64,000 nucleotides of DNA. Origin: Deltaproteobacteria bacterium. Lineage in GTDB: Bacteria > Desulfobacterota > Desulfobacteria > Desulfobacterales > SpSt-501. Positions 51,153 to 59,827 of this stretch are shown piece by piece (positions within the stretch are counted from its first letter, which is position 1; every line of letters starts with the position of its first letter). The notes beneath the pieces were generated by a model, which worked only from the letters and a program-made list of their open reading frames with translations, was not told the origin of the DNA and searched no databases. The stretch covers positions 1-64,000 of the forward strand of contig JACRCN010000096.1 of assembly GCA_016219005.1 (NCBI GenBank), given 5' to 3'. A program made the position numbers and the translations under genes.

Positions 51153-51430
51153 CCAAGGACGATATCGTCGCACGGATCCATGAAATGGGTTTTACCAAGA
51201 AGCAGTCCGTGGACCTCGTTGAAACCATGATCGAAATCATCAAAAGCAATCTGGAAAAAGGCGAAGACGTCCTTGTTTCCGGGTTCGGCAAGTTCTGCGT
51301 GAAGGCGAAAAAAGAGCGGCGGGGCCGCAACCCCGCCACCGGTGACGACCTGATCCTGCGCGGCCGGCGGGTGATCACGTTCAAGTGCTCCGGCAAACTG
51401 CGCAACAGAATCAACGGCGCAACAGCGTGA
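51143..51430 (+). CDS. IHF alpha-like DNA-bending protein
   Basis: A 95-residue member of the HU/IHF family with GGAGG four bases before the ATG. Features are the N-terminal TKDDIVARIHEMGFTKKQSVDLVETM, the SGFGKFCVKAKKERRGRNPATGDDL arm region with the intercalating proline (GRNPATG), and a basic C-terminus. The pattern is closer to IhfA than to HU. IHF bends DNA, for example between an enhancer and a sigma-54 promoter, which fits the sigma-54 regulators nearby. Confidence 0.9.
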   Translation: MAVTKDDIVARIHEMGFTKKQSVDLVETMIEIIKSNLEKGEDVLVSGFGKFCVKAKKERRGRNPATGDDLILRGRRVITFKCSGKLRNRINGATA

Positions 51431-51529
51431 AGTCCCGCGGGCCTGGGGGCGGTGGCCCGGGAGACCGGATGGTGAGCGGCGACCCGGGGCGAGCCCCCTC
51501 TAACCCGGATATTTCACGATTCATCCGGC

Positions 51530-52918
51530 CTAAAGCGGGATTCCGTACTCTTTGATTTTGCTCAGCAGCGACGGATGGCTGATCTCGAGCAAACGCGCGG
51601 CCTGGGTGCGGTTGCTGCCGGTCTTCTGAAGCGCACGTGTGATCAGTCGCCGTTCGATCTCGCGCTGGGCAATTTTCAAGGAAAACCCGTCGAACACTTC
51701 CCCCTGGTTGCCCCCTTTCACCTGCGCGCCGATCTCCGCCGGCAGATGCTCAGGCATGAGGACGGGCTCATCTGTCAGGAGTACCGCGCGTTCGATCACA
51801 TTTTCGAGCTCCCGCACGTTCCCCGGCCATCCGTAACCGAGCAGACGTCCCATGGCGGACGGACTGAGGTCCGTCACCTCCTTGTCCATCTTCGCGTTGA
51901 AGCGCGCGAGGAAATGCCGGCAGAGGTGGGGAATGTCTTCCAGCCGTTCCCGGAGCGGGGGCAGCGAGATGGTGAGCACGTTCAGTCGGTAGAACAGGTC
52001 CTCGCGGAACAGACCCTTTTTCACCTCTTCCTCGAGATTTTTCGCCGTGGCGGCGATGATCCGCACGTTGACCCGCGTGGCCTTGGAATCGCCCACCGGG
52101 CGGATCTCGCTCTCCTGAAGTACCCGCAGCAGCTTGACCTGCAGGGGCAGGGGCAACTCCCCTATTTCATCCAGGAATATCGTGCCGCCGTCCGCCTCCT
52201 TGAAGAGGCCTTTCTTGTTGCGGTCAGCGCCCGTGAAGGCCCCCTTTTTGTAGCCGAACAGCTCGCTTTCGAGCAGATTTTCAGGGATCCCCCCGCAGTT
52301 GATCGGCACCAGCGGCATCCGGGACCGCTCGCCCTCATGGTGAATTCCCCGAGCGATCAGCTCCTTGCCGGTACCGCTTTCCCCCAGGATGAGAACCGTG
52401 GTCGAATAGCGGGCCGCTTTTTGCGCCAACTGGAACACCGGGGCCATGGCGCTGCTCCGGGCGACCATGTTTCCGAACCGGAAATCCTTCTCGATCTCCT
52501 GAATGCGGGCCTTGAGCAACCGGTTCTCCTGCTTCAGGCTTTCCCGTTCCTCGGCCTTCCTGAGGGTCAACAGCACCTCGTCGGGCTTGAACGGTTTGGA
52601 GATGTAATCGTAGGCCCCCAGCTTCATGGCCTCGATGGCGGCGTCGATGCTGCCGTAAGCGGACATCATGATGACGGTGCTCTGACCGACCCGCGCTCCC
52701 GCTGCTCGCAAAAAGTCCATGCCGCTCATTACCGGCATCTTAATGTCGCAGAGAACGAAATCGTAGTGCTCCCGCCCGATCTGATGCAGCCCTGCCTGGC
52801 CGTCGGTCGCCGTGTCCACGCTGTAGCCGGCCCTTTTCAGGACGGCCGACAGCATGTGGCACATGTTGGCTTCGTCGTCGATGACCAGGACCTTTTGCCG
52901 GCCGTTGTCGGTTTCCAT
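51530..52918 (-). CDS. Sigma-54 response regulator, NtrC/AtoC type
   Basis: 462 residues: a receiver domain (about 9-120) with phospho-acceptor D58 ([11 protein letters not shown]), an AAA+ domain with [15 protein letters not shown] (Walker A), KKGAFTGAD (sigma-54 contact loop) and [13 protein letters not shown] (Walker B), and a C-terminal Fis-type helix-turn-helix. All motifs needed to activate sigma-54 promoters are present. It is encoded 136 bases downstream of a histidine kinase on the same strand, its likely partner. Targets are not evident. Confidence 0.95.
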   Translation of the reverse strand: METDNGRQKVLVIDDEANMCHMLSAVLKRAGYSVDTATDGQAGLHQIGREHYDFVLCDIKMPVMSGMDFLRAAGARVGQSTVIMMSAYGSIDAAIEAMKLGAYDYISKPFKPDEVLLTLRKAEERESLKQENRLLKARIQEIEKDFRFGNMVARSSAMAPVFQLAQKAARYSTTVLILGESGTGKELIARGIHHEGERSRMPLVPINCGGIPENLLESELFGYKKGAFTGADRNKKGLFKEADGGTIFLDEIGELPLPLQVKLLRVLQESEIRPVGDSKATRVNVRIIAATAKNLEEEVKKGLFREDLFYRLNVLTISLPPLRERLEDIPHLCRHFLARFNAKMDKEVTDLSPSAMGRLLGYGWPGNVRELENVIERAVLLTDEPVLMPEHLPAEIGAQVKGGNQGEVFDGFSLKIAQREIERRLITRALQKTGSNRTQAARLLEISHPSLLSKIKEYGIPL

Positions 52919-53054
52919 CGTGTCTGAATTCCTCTGGCGTGCGTTAATGATTTCGGTAGGACGCCTCTTTCTCTGACCGTTCGTTCACTCCGGGTGCGCC
53001 CGTGGACCCTGTCAAACCGCCGCCATGAGAACAGGCGAGTGGGAGGTGCACGGC

Positions 53055-54602
53055 TTACCCGTTCGTTTCTTCTATCACCGGGAGCGACACCGTCATGACC
53101 GTCCCCTGGCCGGTGTTGCTCTCAACCCGCATTCGGCCCCCGACGCTTTCGACAATCATGAAGCTCACCGAAAGGCCCAACCCCGTTCCTTTACCCGGCT
53201 CCTTGGTGGTGAAAAAGGGGTCAAAAACGTTGGGCAGGTTCTCTTCGGCAATGCCCGGCCCGTTGTCGCTGAAGCAGATATGGAGCCAGGTCTTGCCCTT
53301 TTCCGCGGCGGGCAGTTCCTCGCGTGAATTTTCAGTGGTGACGATCAGCTCTCCAGGGCTTCCGGCTTCTTTGGATGCGATGGCGTCCACCGCGTTGATG
53401 ATCAGGTTCAGGAACACCTGTCGCAGCTGACTGGGGTCCACGACGATCTTCTCCTGCACTGCATCGAGCGTCATGGCAAACCGAACATGGAACATGAACG
53501 GCTGGACTTTCAGGACCTGTGCCATGTCGTCCAGCAGGGCATGGACCGAAACCGTCTGCAGCCCGTCGTGGGAAGGCCGCGAAATTTCGAGCAACTGGTG
53601 AATGATGGTGCTGATGCGCCCGATTTCTTTTTGAGCCCGGTCCAGATACTCGACCCGCTCGTCCACCGGTAGATCCGGCTTCAGCAGTTCGAGATAGCCG
53701 GCCACGATGCCGATTGGGTTTCCGATTTCGTGCGCTATGCCGGCCGACAGGCGCCCCACCGAGGCCAGCTTCTCCGCCCGGATGATCTCCGTCTGGGCCT
53801 TTTTCAATTCAGCGTTGGCCGTCTCCAGTGAAGCCACCGTCGCGCGCAGTTTTTCTTTTTCTGCTGAAAGTCGTCGCATGAGGCTGTTCAGGGCGGTCGA
53901 GAGCCGCTGCAGCTCGTTGTCCTCCTTGCGGACCGCAAAGTTGATCCCGTCGTCCTCCTTGTAGTCTTCGGCGCGCTGGGCCAGACGCGAAAGCGGCTGG
54001 AGATACAGCTTGAACACGCGGTAGATGCCGAGAAAGGCCAGGATGGCGGTGTTGAGAAAGATGTAGAGAAATAATATCTGCTGGGAGCTTCGCAGGGACT
54101 GGTAGATGCCCTCCAGCGGAAGCACTATGCTGTAGGCGGCCAGCACATCCCCTTTCGCCTTAAGGGGGGCGGAGATGACCAGTTGCTTTTTCTGCCACCA
54201 GAAAAAGCCGAAGGTGCTGCCCATGAAATTGACACTACCCTGCCCGTTCGCTAACGCCTGCTGCGTGATGTCGACAAGCTCATCCTGGAGCGCACAGCGC
54301 TTGATGCCGAAACTGGTCTGCTGCGCGTTGAAGCCCAGGAGCAAAAAGCACTCTACCCCGGCCTCCTTTAGGGTTTCGGCGAGCTTGGCCCGGGCGAACG
54401 GTGCGCTGCCGTCCTCCGCGAACAGGTTGAGCAAAGTGTGGTCGCCGAGTACGCGCGAAATGGTCTGCCCCTTGGAGATTTCGGCCCGGATGAGATTGCG
54501 CTGGGCCGTCATCATCGTGACGAGGTTGATCGAAAACATCCCGATGAACAGGTACAGGGTGATGCTGATCGCAATCTTGGCTTTTAGGCCCCGGGCGCCC
54601 AT
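53055..54602 (-). CDS. Sensor histidine kinase
   Basis: A 515-residue membrane kinase: a membrane segment (about 10-32), a periplasmic region of about 140 residues, a second segment near 175-197, a HAMP-like linker, a coiled coil, and the HisKA/HATPase core. The H-box is LSAGIAHEIGNPIGIVAGY (phosphorylated histidine in AHEIGNP), and NLIINAVDAI, DNGPGIAEENLPNVFDPF and GTGLGLSVSF are the N, G1 and G2 boxes. It probably phosphorylates the adjacent NtrC-type regulator. The input signal is unknown. Confidence 0.94.
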   Translation of the reverse strand: MGARGLKAKIAISITLYLFIGMFSINLVTMMTAQRNLIRAEISKGQTISRVLGDHTLLNLFAEDGSAPFARAKLAETLKEAGVECFLLLGFNAQQTSFGIKRCALQDELVDITQQALANGQGSVNFMGSTFGFFWWQKKQLVISAPLKAKGDVLAAYSIVLPLEGIYQSLRSSQQILFLYIFLNTAILAFLGIYRVFKLYLQPLSRLAQRAEDYKEDDGINFAVRKEDNELQRLSTALNSLMRRLSAEKEKLRATVASLETANAELKKAQTEIIRAEKLASVGRLSAGIAHEIGNPIGIVAGYLELLKPDLPVDERVEYLDRAQKEIGRISTIIHQLLEISRPSHDGLQTVSVHALLDDMAQVLKVQPFMFHVRFAMTLDAVQEKIVVDPSQLRQVFLNLIINAVDAIASKEAGSPGELIVTTENSREELPAAEKGKTWLHICFSDNGPGIAEENLPNVFDPFFTTKEPGKGTGLGLSVSFMIVESVGGRMRVESNTGQGTVMTVSLPVIEETNG

Positions 54603-55184
54603 CTCAGTGTAAAATCACCTATCAGGTTGAAATAATTTAATAATTTATTGGAATCGATCCGCCTCTAATAATTACCCGGGCGTCCGCCGTCTCGGTTCGG
54701 CCGCCGGAGGCAGTCGAGAGTGACAAACGGATCTTTAATACAGCAATTCTGATGCCAGATTATCTTATTACCCCCCTGCTCTATTACTATTCGAGATCGA
54801 AGGATTTTAGCCCTCCCACCCTGCCTGGGATGTCGCCATTTGTCGATGAAGATGGGCCACTACCCTGCGCTCGTCCCTGCGAGCATCCAACCCGTTCGAG
54901 AGGACCGTAGGCCAGGACATCTCGGATGCTCAGGCGCGTAGCCAAATCCACGGTCAAGTTGTGTCGTTAAGGTGCCACTCAATTCGCGCTCAAGATCCGG
55001 TTGTATGCCGCCTGGTTTTGCGATATGGGTAGGGGTGTGCCGCGTCTGATCTCGTTTCTGCGATTCGTGACTGCGTGTTGCGGCAGTGAAAGAGTCGCGG
55101 CATGCAAGCAGCGCACTTGGCCGGTTTTTCAGAAACTGGATCTGCATGGGATCACCAAGCTCACATGGGGCCGGGGGTGATTGA
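54603..55184. other. 582-base gap, possibly decayed sequence
   Basis: The left 150 bases are AT-rich and may hold the kinase promoter. From about 54800 to 55150 the minus strand shows protein-like stretches broken by stops (for example GYAPEHPRCPGLRSSRTGW and WPIFIDKWRHPRQGGRAKIL in the same frame after a stop), which could be a decayed gene. No start, ribosome binding site or family could be assigned. Confidence 0.3.
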
Positions 55185-55586
55185 ATGGAAGCCGCCCAAA
55201 AGATCCGCATCGTCGTTGCGGATGACAGCACGATCTATCGCAATAATGTCTGCCTGATGCTCAGACTTCAAAAGGACATGGAAGTCGTTGCCGAAGCCGA
55301 GAACGGGTGGTCGGCCATCGAGCAGGTTCAAGCGCACCAACCGGACATTCTGCTGATCGACATTAGAATGCCTTTTATAGATGGCATCGAAGCTACAAGG
55401 GCAATTGCTTCAAGGTTCCCGGATGTGAAGGTTATTGGAATGTCCGCCCATGCCGACTGCGATTATGGCGATAAGCTGAGGCAAACCGGTGCCTGGGGTT
55501 ATCTTGACAAAGCCTGTGTGTTAGGAGACCTGCTGTCGACTATTCGGAAAGCGTACTTTGATTCCCATCGTTCATCCTCCCGATAA
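55185..55586 (+). CDS. Orphan single-domain response regulator
   Basis: A 133-residue receiver domain and nothing else. It has the acidic pocket (VVADDS), the phospho-acceptor aspartate in LLIDIRMPFIDG, the serine switch in VIGMSAHA and the conserved lysine in YLDKA. The sequence is like the receiver of NarL-type regulators, so it may be one that lost its DNA-binding domain, or a true stand-alone receiver. The start has GGGGGTGA upstream. It lies ahead of a GluR0-like channel gene, 178 bases away. Confidence 0.85.
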   Translation: MEAAQKIRIVVADDSTIYRNNVCLMLRLQKDMEVVAEAENGWSAIEQVQAHQPDILLIDIRMPFIDGIEATRAIASRFPDVKVIGMSAHADCDYGDKLRQTGAWGYLDKACVLGDLLSTIRKAYFDSHRSSSR

Positions 55587-55763
55587 ATCCATCAAAAGAT
55601 GATTTGCGCGCAACAAATGCTGACAGCCTGGAAAATACGACTTCGTTGAAGTCGCGGGAAATCGCCAGAATTCTGAGCCTAACCGTTCCCGGCCTGATTT
55701 AATAAACTGGCGAGTAGTGTTCTGGCTTTTGCTTCCTCTTACCCAAACTTCTAACAAAGCGGT

Positions 55764-56885
55764 ATGAAAATCATGCAATCGAATCAAAAAGCTACCCATG
55801 TAATAGCTTGCGGAATGATTTGGCTCTGGCTTCTTTTGGTTTTACCCGAGAGCGCATTTCCTCAAGTTGAACGTGCAACTCCACCCACGCTGCTGGTAGG
55901 GGTTATGGTGGCTCCGCCGTTATACATGAAAACGGCTGATGGCCAATGGGGGGGCTTCGGCGTTGAAGTTTGGCAAGCCGTAGCAAGGCAGATGGGCGCT
56001 TTATTCGAATATCGGGAATACAACAGCCTCGGGCTTTTGCTGGATGCGATCAAAAACGGCGACATAGATGTCATTCCTTCCGTGCCTGTCGAAGAGAGAT
56101 ATGAATCTGCCATGGATTTTAGTCAATCATACTTGAAATCGGGATTAGCCATTGCGGTACCGGCGGAAGGCGTCGGTGACAGATGGATGAGTGTTATCGC
56201 CAGTATATTTTCAAAAGATATCTTGGGAGCCGTCGGATTGCTGGTGTTGATGTCTCTTACAGCCGGGATAATCGTGTGGTCATTTGAAAGACGCCGGAAC
56301 AGCGAAATGTTCGGCGATGGGGCATTGAGGGGGATCGGTCATGGACTCTGGTGGTCCATGGTGACAATGACCACTGTGGGATATGGAGATAAGGCACCAA
56401 AAACAATTGGCGGGCGAATCGTTGCGCTCATTTGGATGATTTTTTCAATTGTTTTTATCGCCAGCTTTACAGCCAACATCACGGCATCGCTGACCATTGG
56501 TGAACTAAGAGGCAAGGTTCGCGGCTTTAATGATCTCCACAATGCGCGAGTCGGATCTATATCCCGATCCGAAGGTTTCGACTTTCTGGCTAAACGGGGA
56601 ATAGCCGTGATTCCCATTGAAAATTATCAGGAAGGGTTGCTGGCGGTTGATAGCAAAAAGATCGATGCGTTTGTCCAAGATGAATACATATTGCACCATC
56701 TGGTAAAAAGTGAGTTCCCCGGTCGAGTGCAGGTTTTGCCTGGAACCTTCGACGAATATTTCGTCAGCATTGCGTTACAGGAAAAAGGGCCGCTCCGCAA
56801 ACCGATAAACAATGCGCTGCTGAAATTCATGCGAACGCAAAATTGGACTGAGTTGCTGAATCGGTACATAAAAATGGGGGGTTAA
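55764..56885 (+). CDS. GluR0-like ligand-gated potassium channel
   Basis: A 373-residue protein with a signal peptide (about 1-34) and a periplasmic-binding-protein type 3 domain split by an ion-channel pore. S1 is at about 40-135, M1 at about 152-173, the pore loop with the K+ selectivity filter TTVGYGD at 203-209, M2 at about 217-240, and S2 at about 250-368. M2 ends in SFTANITASLT (234-244), which resembles the SYTANLAAF gating motif of animal glutamate receptors. R112 (EERYESAMDFS) sits where amino-acid carboxylates bind. It should be an amino-acid-gated K+ channel. Composition is AT-richer than neighbours. The start at 55764 has no strong ribosome binding site; 55773 is possible. Confidence 0.9.
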   Translation: MKIMQSNQKATHVIACGMIWLWLLLVLPESAFPQVERATPPTLLVGVMVAPPLYMKTADGQWGGFGVEVWQAVARQMGALFEYREYNSLGLLLDAIKNGDIDVIPSVPVEERYESAMDFSQSYLKSGLAIAVPAEGVGDRWMSVIASIFSKDILGAVGLLVLMSLTAGIIVWSFERRRNSEMFGDGALRGIGHGLWWSMVTMTTVGYGDKAPKTIGGRIVALIWMIFSIVFIASFTANITASLTIGELRGKVRGFNDLHNARVGSISRSEGFDFLAKRGIAVIPIENYQEGLLAVDSKKIDAFVQDEYILHHLVKSEFPGRVQVLPGTFDEYFVSIALQEKGPLRKPINNALLKFMRTQNWTELLNRYIKMGG

Positions 56886-56900
56886 GACTGTTTTCGAAAA

Positions 56901-58319
56901 TCAGGGAAGCTCATCAGCAGTCAGTGGGACGGGTTGGCCGACATTCGGCTTGCGCTCCATCTGAACGCCGTAGCGCTTCATCTGGTTCCAGACCGTCACC
57001 CGCGAAACCCCCAGTATCCGCGCCGCTTGCATCAAACGGCCGTTGGATTTTTCCAGAGCTTCCACCAGCCGACTCCTTTTCAAGGCGTCACGGTCGCCTG
57101 TGGAGCTCCTGGCAGCTCTCGGGGGCCTCTCGCCGTAGAGAACGTTCGGGGGGAGATGATGGGCCCGGATCAGGGCTTCGTGGCAATTAACGAACGCATA
57201 CTCGAAGGCGCTCTTCAACTCCCGGATATTGCCCGGCCATGGGTAATTCATCAGGATTTCGATGGCGTCGTTGCCGATGCCTTCGATCGTTTTTCCGCTT
57301 TTCAACTTGATCCTTCTGAAAAACGATCGGGCCAAGAGCGGGATGTCCTCGGCCCGTTCCCGAAGCGGGGGCAAATGGATAGGGATGACGTTGATTCTGA
57401 AAAACAAGTCTTTCCGGAGCAGCCCGCGGGCGACGAGCTGCTTGAGGTTGCGGTGAGTGGCCGAGATGATGCGAACGTCGACCTGGATGGGCTGGTTGGC
57501 ACCGACCCGCTCGATGACTTTTTCCTCCAGCACTCGCAGCAGCTTCACCTGGGTGCCGATCGGCAGGTCACCGATTTCGTCCAGGAAGAGGTCCCCTTGG
57601 TGCGCACTTTCAAACCGGCCTTCCCGGTCCCGCCAAGCGCCCGTGAACGCCCCCCTGACGTGGCCGAAGAGCTCGCTTTCCAAGAGTGAGTCCGTGAGGG
57701 CTGCGCAATTGACCTTGACGAGAGGTTTACGCTTGCGCTGGCTGATGGCGTGAACCGCCTTGCAGACGAGCTCCTTTCCCGTGCCGCTCTCGCCCGTGAT
57801 GATGACGGGCGCATCCGATTGGGAGGCGTTGGTGATGAGGTCGAAGACATGCTGCATGGCCGCGGAGTTGCCGATGATTCCGTGAAAACCGTCCTCCGCC
57901 TGCAATTCCCGGCGGAACTGGGCGATCTGGTTTTCCTTCTCGACCACCTCGGTCAGGTCCGTGATCGTCTCGACGGCGCCGATGGTTTCTCCCCCGTCGT
58001 CGTGCAGCAGCGAGGCGTTCTTAAGGACGTGGATCAGCTTCCCGTCTTTCCTCATGATGGTGCATTTGCGCTCGGCGAGGGAGCCCGTTTTGAACAAGCT
58101 GCACCAGCGCCCCCCGTTGTCTTGGCGGGCTTTATCGCACACATTGCAGTTCAAGACCGCGCAGGATTTCCCGATCAGCTCGTCGCGGGAGAAGGCAATC
58201 ATGTTTTCAAGTGCATTGTTGACCGAAACAATGATGCCGCGCCGGTCCACGATCATCAGCCCGTCCTGGATGCTATTGACTACCGTCTTCCAGTACCGAT
58301 CCAATTCATGTTCAAACAT
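56901..58319 (-). CDS. PAS sigma-54 activator with cysteine-rich sensor
   Basis: 472 residues: an N-terminal PAS domain (about 5-130), an AAA+ sigma-54 activator domain with [15 protein letters not shown] (Walker A), RGAFTGAWRD (contact loop) and GDLFLDEIGDLP (Walker B), and a Fis-type helix-turn-helix. The PAS domain has C53, C58, C61 and C73 (C-x4-C-x2-C-x11-C), a possible metal or iron-sulfur site for redox sensing. It is divergent from the TusA-MetF-HdrA operon, which has a sigma-54 promoter, so it is the likely activator of that operon. Confidence 0.93.
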   Translation of the reverse strand: MFEHELDRYWKTVVNSIQDGLMIVDRRGIIVSVNNALENMIAFSRDELIGKSCAVLNCNVCDKARQDNGGRWCSLFKTGSLAERKCTIMRKDGKLIHVLKNASLLHDDGGETIGAVETITDLTEVVEKENQIAQFRRELQAEDGFHGIIGNSAAMQHVFDLITNASQSDAPVIITGESGTGKELVCKAVHAISQRKRKPLVKVNCAALTDSLLESELFGHVRGAFTGAWRDREGRFESAHQGDLFLDEIGDLPIGTQVKLLRVLEEKVIERVGANQPIQVDVRIISATHRNLKQLVARGLLRKDLFFRINVIPIHLPPLRERAEDIPLLARSFFRRIKLKSGKTIEGIGNDAIEILMNYPWPGNIRELKSAFEYAFVNCHEALIRAHHLPPNVLYGERPPRAARSSTGDRDALKRSRLVEALEKSNGRLMQAARILGVSRVTVWNQMKRYGVQMERKPNVGQPVPLTADELP

Positions 58320-58341
58320 GTTTCATTTCCAAACCTAATTA

Positions 58342-58377
58342 TTTAACAATCGTTAAATTGTTTTTTAACATTTTAAC
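58342..58377. promoter_or_regulatory. Candidate activator binding sites (TTTAAC repeats)
   Basis: TTTAAC occurs at 58342-58347, 58364-58369 and 58372-58377, and the inverted GTTAAA at 58352-58357 makes a palindrome with the first copy. The cluster is 100-140 bases upstream of the sigma-54 promoter, the normal place for enhancer sites of the divergent activator. Confidence 0.5.
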
Positions 58378-58477
58378 ACTTTATTTTCAAACAGAATTTT
58401 GCGCCGGTCGACATAAAATTATATATGTATTTGTAATTAAACAGTATAAAAACATTGTACAAACCAATTTTAAATTC

Positions 58478-58492
58478 TGGCACAATCCATGC
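58478..58492 (+). promoter_or_regulatory. Sigma-54 (-24/-12) promoter
   Basis: TGGCAC (58478-58483) and ATGC (58489-58492) with exactly ten bases between the GG and GC dinucleotides, the defining spacing of RpoN promoters. It is 43 bases before the first gene of the operon. Confidence 0.8.
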
Positions 58493-58534
58493 GTAAAGCC
58501 CCACCTCGTACCAACATTATGAGGAGTTGGCGGA

Positions 58535-58777
58535 TTGGAGCAGAAGGCTGATTATCGCTTGGACTTGCGCGGTGCAATCACCCCCATCACACTGTTGAAG
58601 GCGACGGAGGTGTTCCGACAGATGAAATGCAACCAGGTCCTGGAAGTCGTCGGCCGCGATTCCGACACCCGGAATGATTTGTTGAAAGTGCTGCCGCCGC
58701 TTTCATTCGATTTGATCTCAAGCGAGGAGATCGCAGAGGACATGTCCTATCGAATTCAGCTGAAAAAGAGGCGCTGA
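58535..58777 (+). CDS. TusA-like protein lacking the catalytic cysteine
   Basis: An 80-residue protein from a TTG start supported by GAGGAG eight bases upstream. It has the TusA/SirA fold pattern: LDLRGAITPITLLKATEVFRQM corresponds to the TusA helix, but the CPxP motif reads T16-P17-I18, so the sulfur-carrying cysteine is replaced by threonine. The rest (VLEVVGRDSDTRNDLLKVL) follows the family. It cannot act as a persulfide carrier in the usual way; a regulatory or scaffold role is possible. First gene after the sigma-54 promoter. Confidence 0.8.
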   Translation: MEQKADYRLDLRGAITPITLLKATEVFRQMKCNQVLEVVGRDSDTRNDLLKVLPPLSFDLISSEEIAEDMSYRIQLKKRR

Positions 58778-58887
58778 GACACATGCCGCACGGCGGCAAC
58801 GCGCCGCACGCGCCTGGGATTGAAGACATCAGCAGAAGACACTCTTGCACCGTCCGGTCGGCACCCGGACAAAAGGGAGAAGATACG

Positions 58888-59760
58888 ATGAACCTCAAAA
58901 AGAAGTTGAAATCTGGCGAGTTCGTCGTCCTCGCGGAAATGGAGACTCCTCGCGGAGTCGACATTTCAGAACTGGTCGGCAATGCGCAGCGGCTCAAAGG
59001 ACGCGTTGACGCCGTCGTCGTCCCTGACATGGACTGCGGGGCCATGCGGCTGAGCGCACTGGCGGGTGCTGCGCTGATGCAGCAGCAGGGGATCGAGTCT
59101 GTCATTCACGTGTACGGCCGGGACCGCAACCAGATGGCCCTGCAGAGCGATCTGTTGGGCGCCTACGTCCTGGGGGTGCGCAACTTGGTCGTCGTCTCCG
59201 GCGAAGGAATCAGCCAATGCGATCACCGCAAGGCCAAGGCGGTCGACGATCTGGACGAAATGTCGATCCTGCAAATGATTCGGTGCCTGCAGCAGGGACT
59301 GGACCTTGCCGGCTTTGAGCTGAAGGGGACCCCGGCGTTCACGACGGGATGCACCCTGCCGGCATGCGCTGACGAAAAAGCGTTCGAGGCGGCGATCGAG
59401 CAGGTTCGCCGAAAGATTGCAGCAGGCGCCGAATATGTCGTCACCGCCCCCATTTTCAACTTTGAGCACAGCATTTCCTGCCTGAAGCGGGCCATGAGCC
59501 TCGGGGTCCCCGTGATCCCAACAGTTCTGCTGCTGAAATCAGTAGGTATGGCGAGGTACATCGCTGTGAACGAACCTGGCTCGATGTTATCGGAAGCTCT
59601 GATCGCCCGCATACGCAAGGCACCTGACCGTGAGGAGGAGTGCCTGCGCATTGCAGCGGAAATCGTTGCCGGTTTGAAAGGGGTGGCCCAGGGGATCAAA
59701 ATTCAGGCCCTGGGCTGGGAGCATCGCCTTCCGGCCGTCCTCGATCTGGCTGGCATTTAA
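58888..59760 (+). CDS. metF: Methylenetetrahydrofolate reductase (MetF family)
   Basis: 290 residues from MNLKKKLKSG at 58888 (GGGAGAAG box). An FAD-binding TIM barrel of the MetF family that interconverts methylene- and methyl-tetrahydrofolate. Visible motifs are VVLAEMETPRGVDI (the acidic residue near the N-terminus), HVYGRDRN and the NLVVVSGEG strand. It lacks the long NADH-binding additions, consistent with using electrons from partner proteins. Neighbours HdrA, MvhD and MetV support a multi-subunit complex. Confidence 0.88.
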   Translation: MNLKKKLKSGEFVVLAEMETPRGVDISELVGNAQRLKGRVDAVVVPDMDCGAMRLSALAGAALMQQQGIESVIHVYGRDRNQMALQSDLLGAYVLGVRNLVVVSGEGISQCDHRKAKAVDDLDEMSILQMIRCLQQGLDLAGFELKGTPAFTTGCTLPACADEKAFEAAIEQVRRKIAAGAEYVVTAPIFNFEHSISCLKRAMSLGVPVIPTVLLLKSVGMARYIAVNEPGSMLSEALIARIRKAPDREEECLRIAAEIVAGLKGVAQGIKIQALGWEHRLPAVLDLAGI

Positions 59761-59827
59761 TGCGGGCCTGCGCGACGCTGTCCATCGATGTGTCTATTCA
59801 AAACACCCTATGTGGATGAACCTGATC

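Noticed and set aside
58342-58377. TTTAAC repeats as a CRISPR or iteron array
   Set aside because: Units are six bases with irregular spacing and mixed orientation, and no cas or rep gene is near; enhancer sites fit better.
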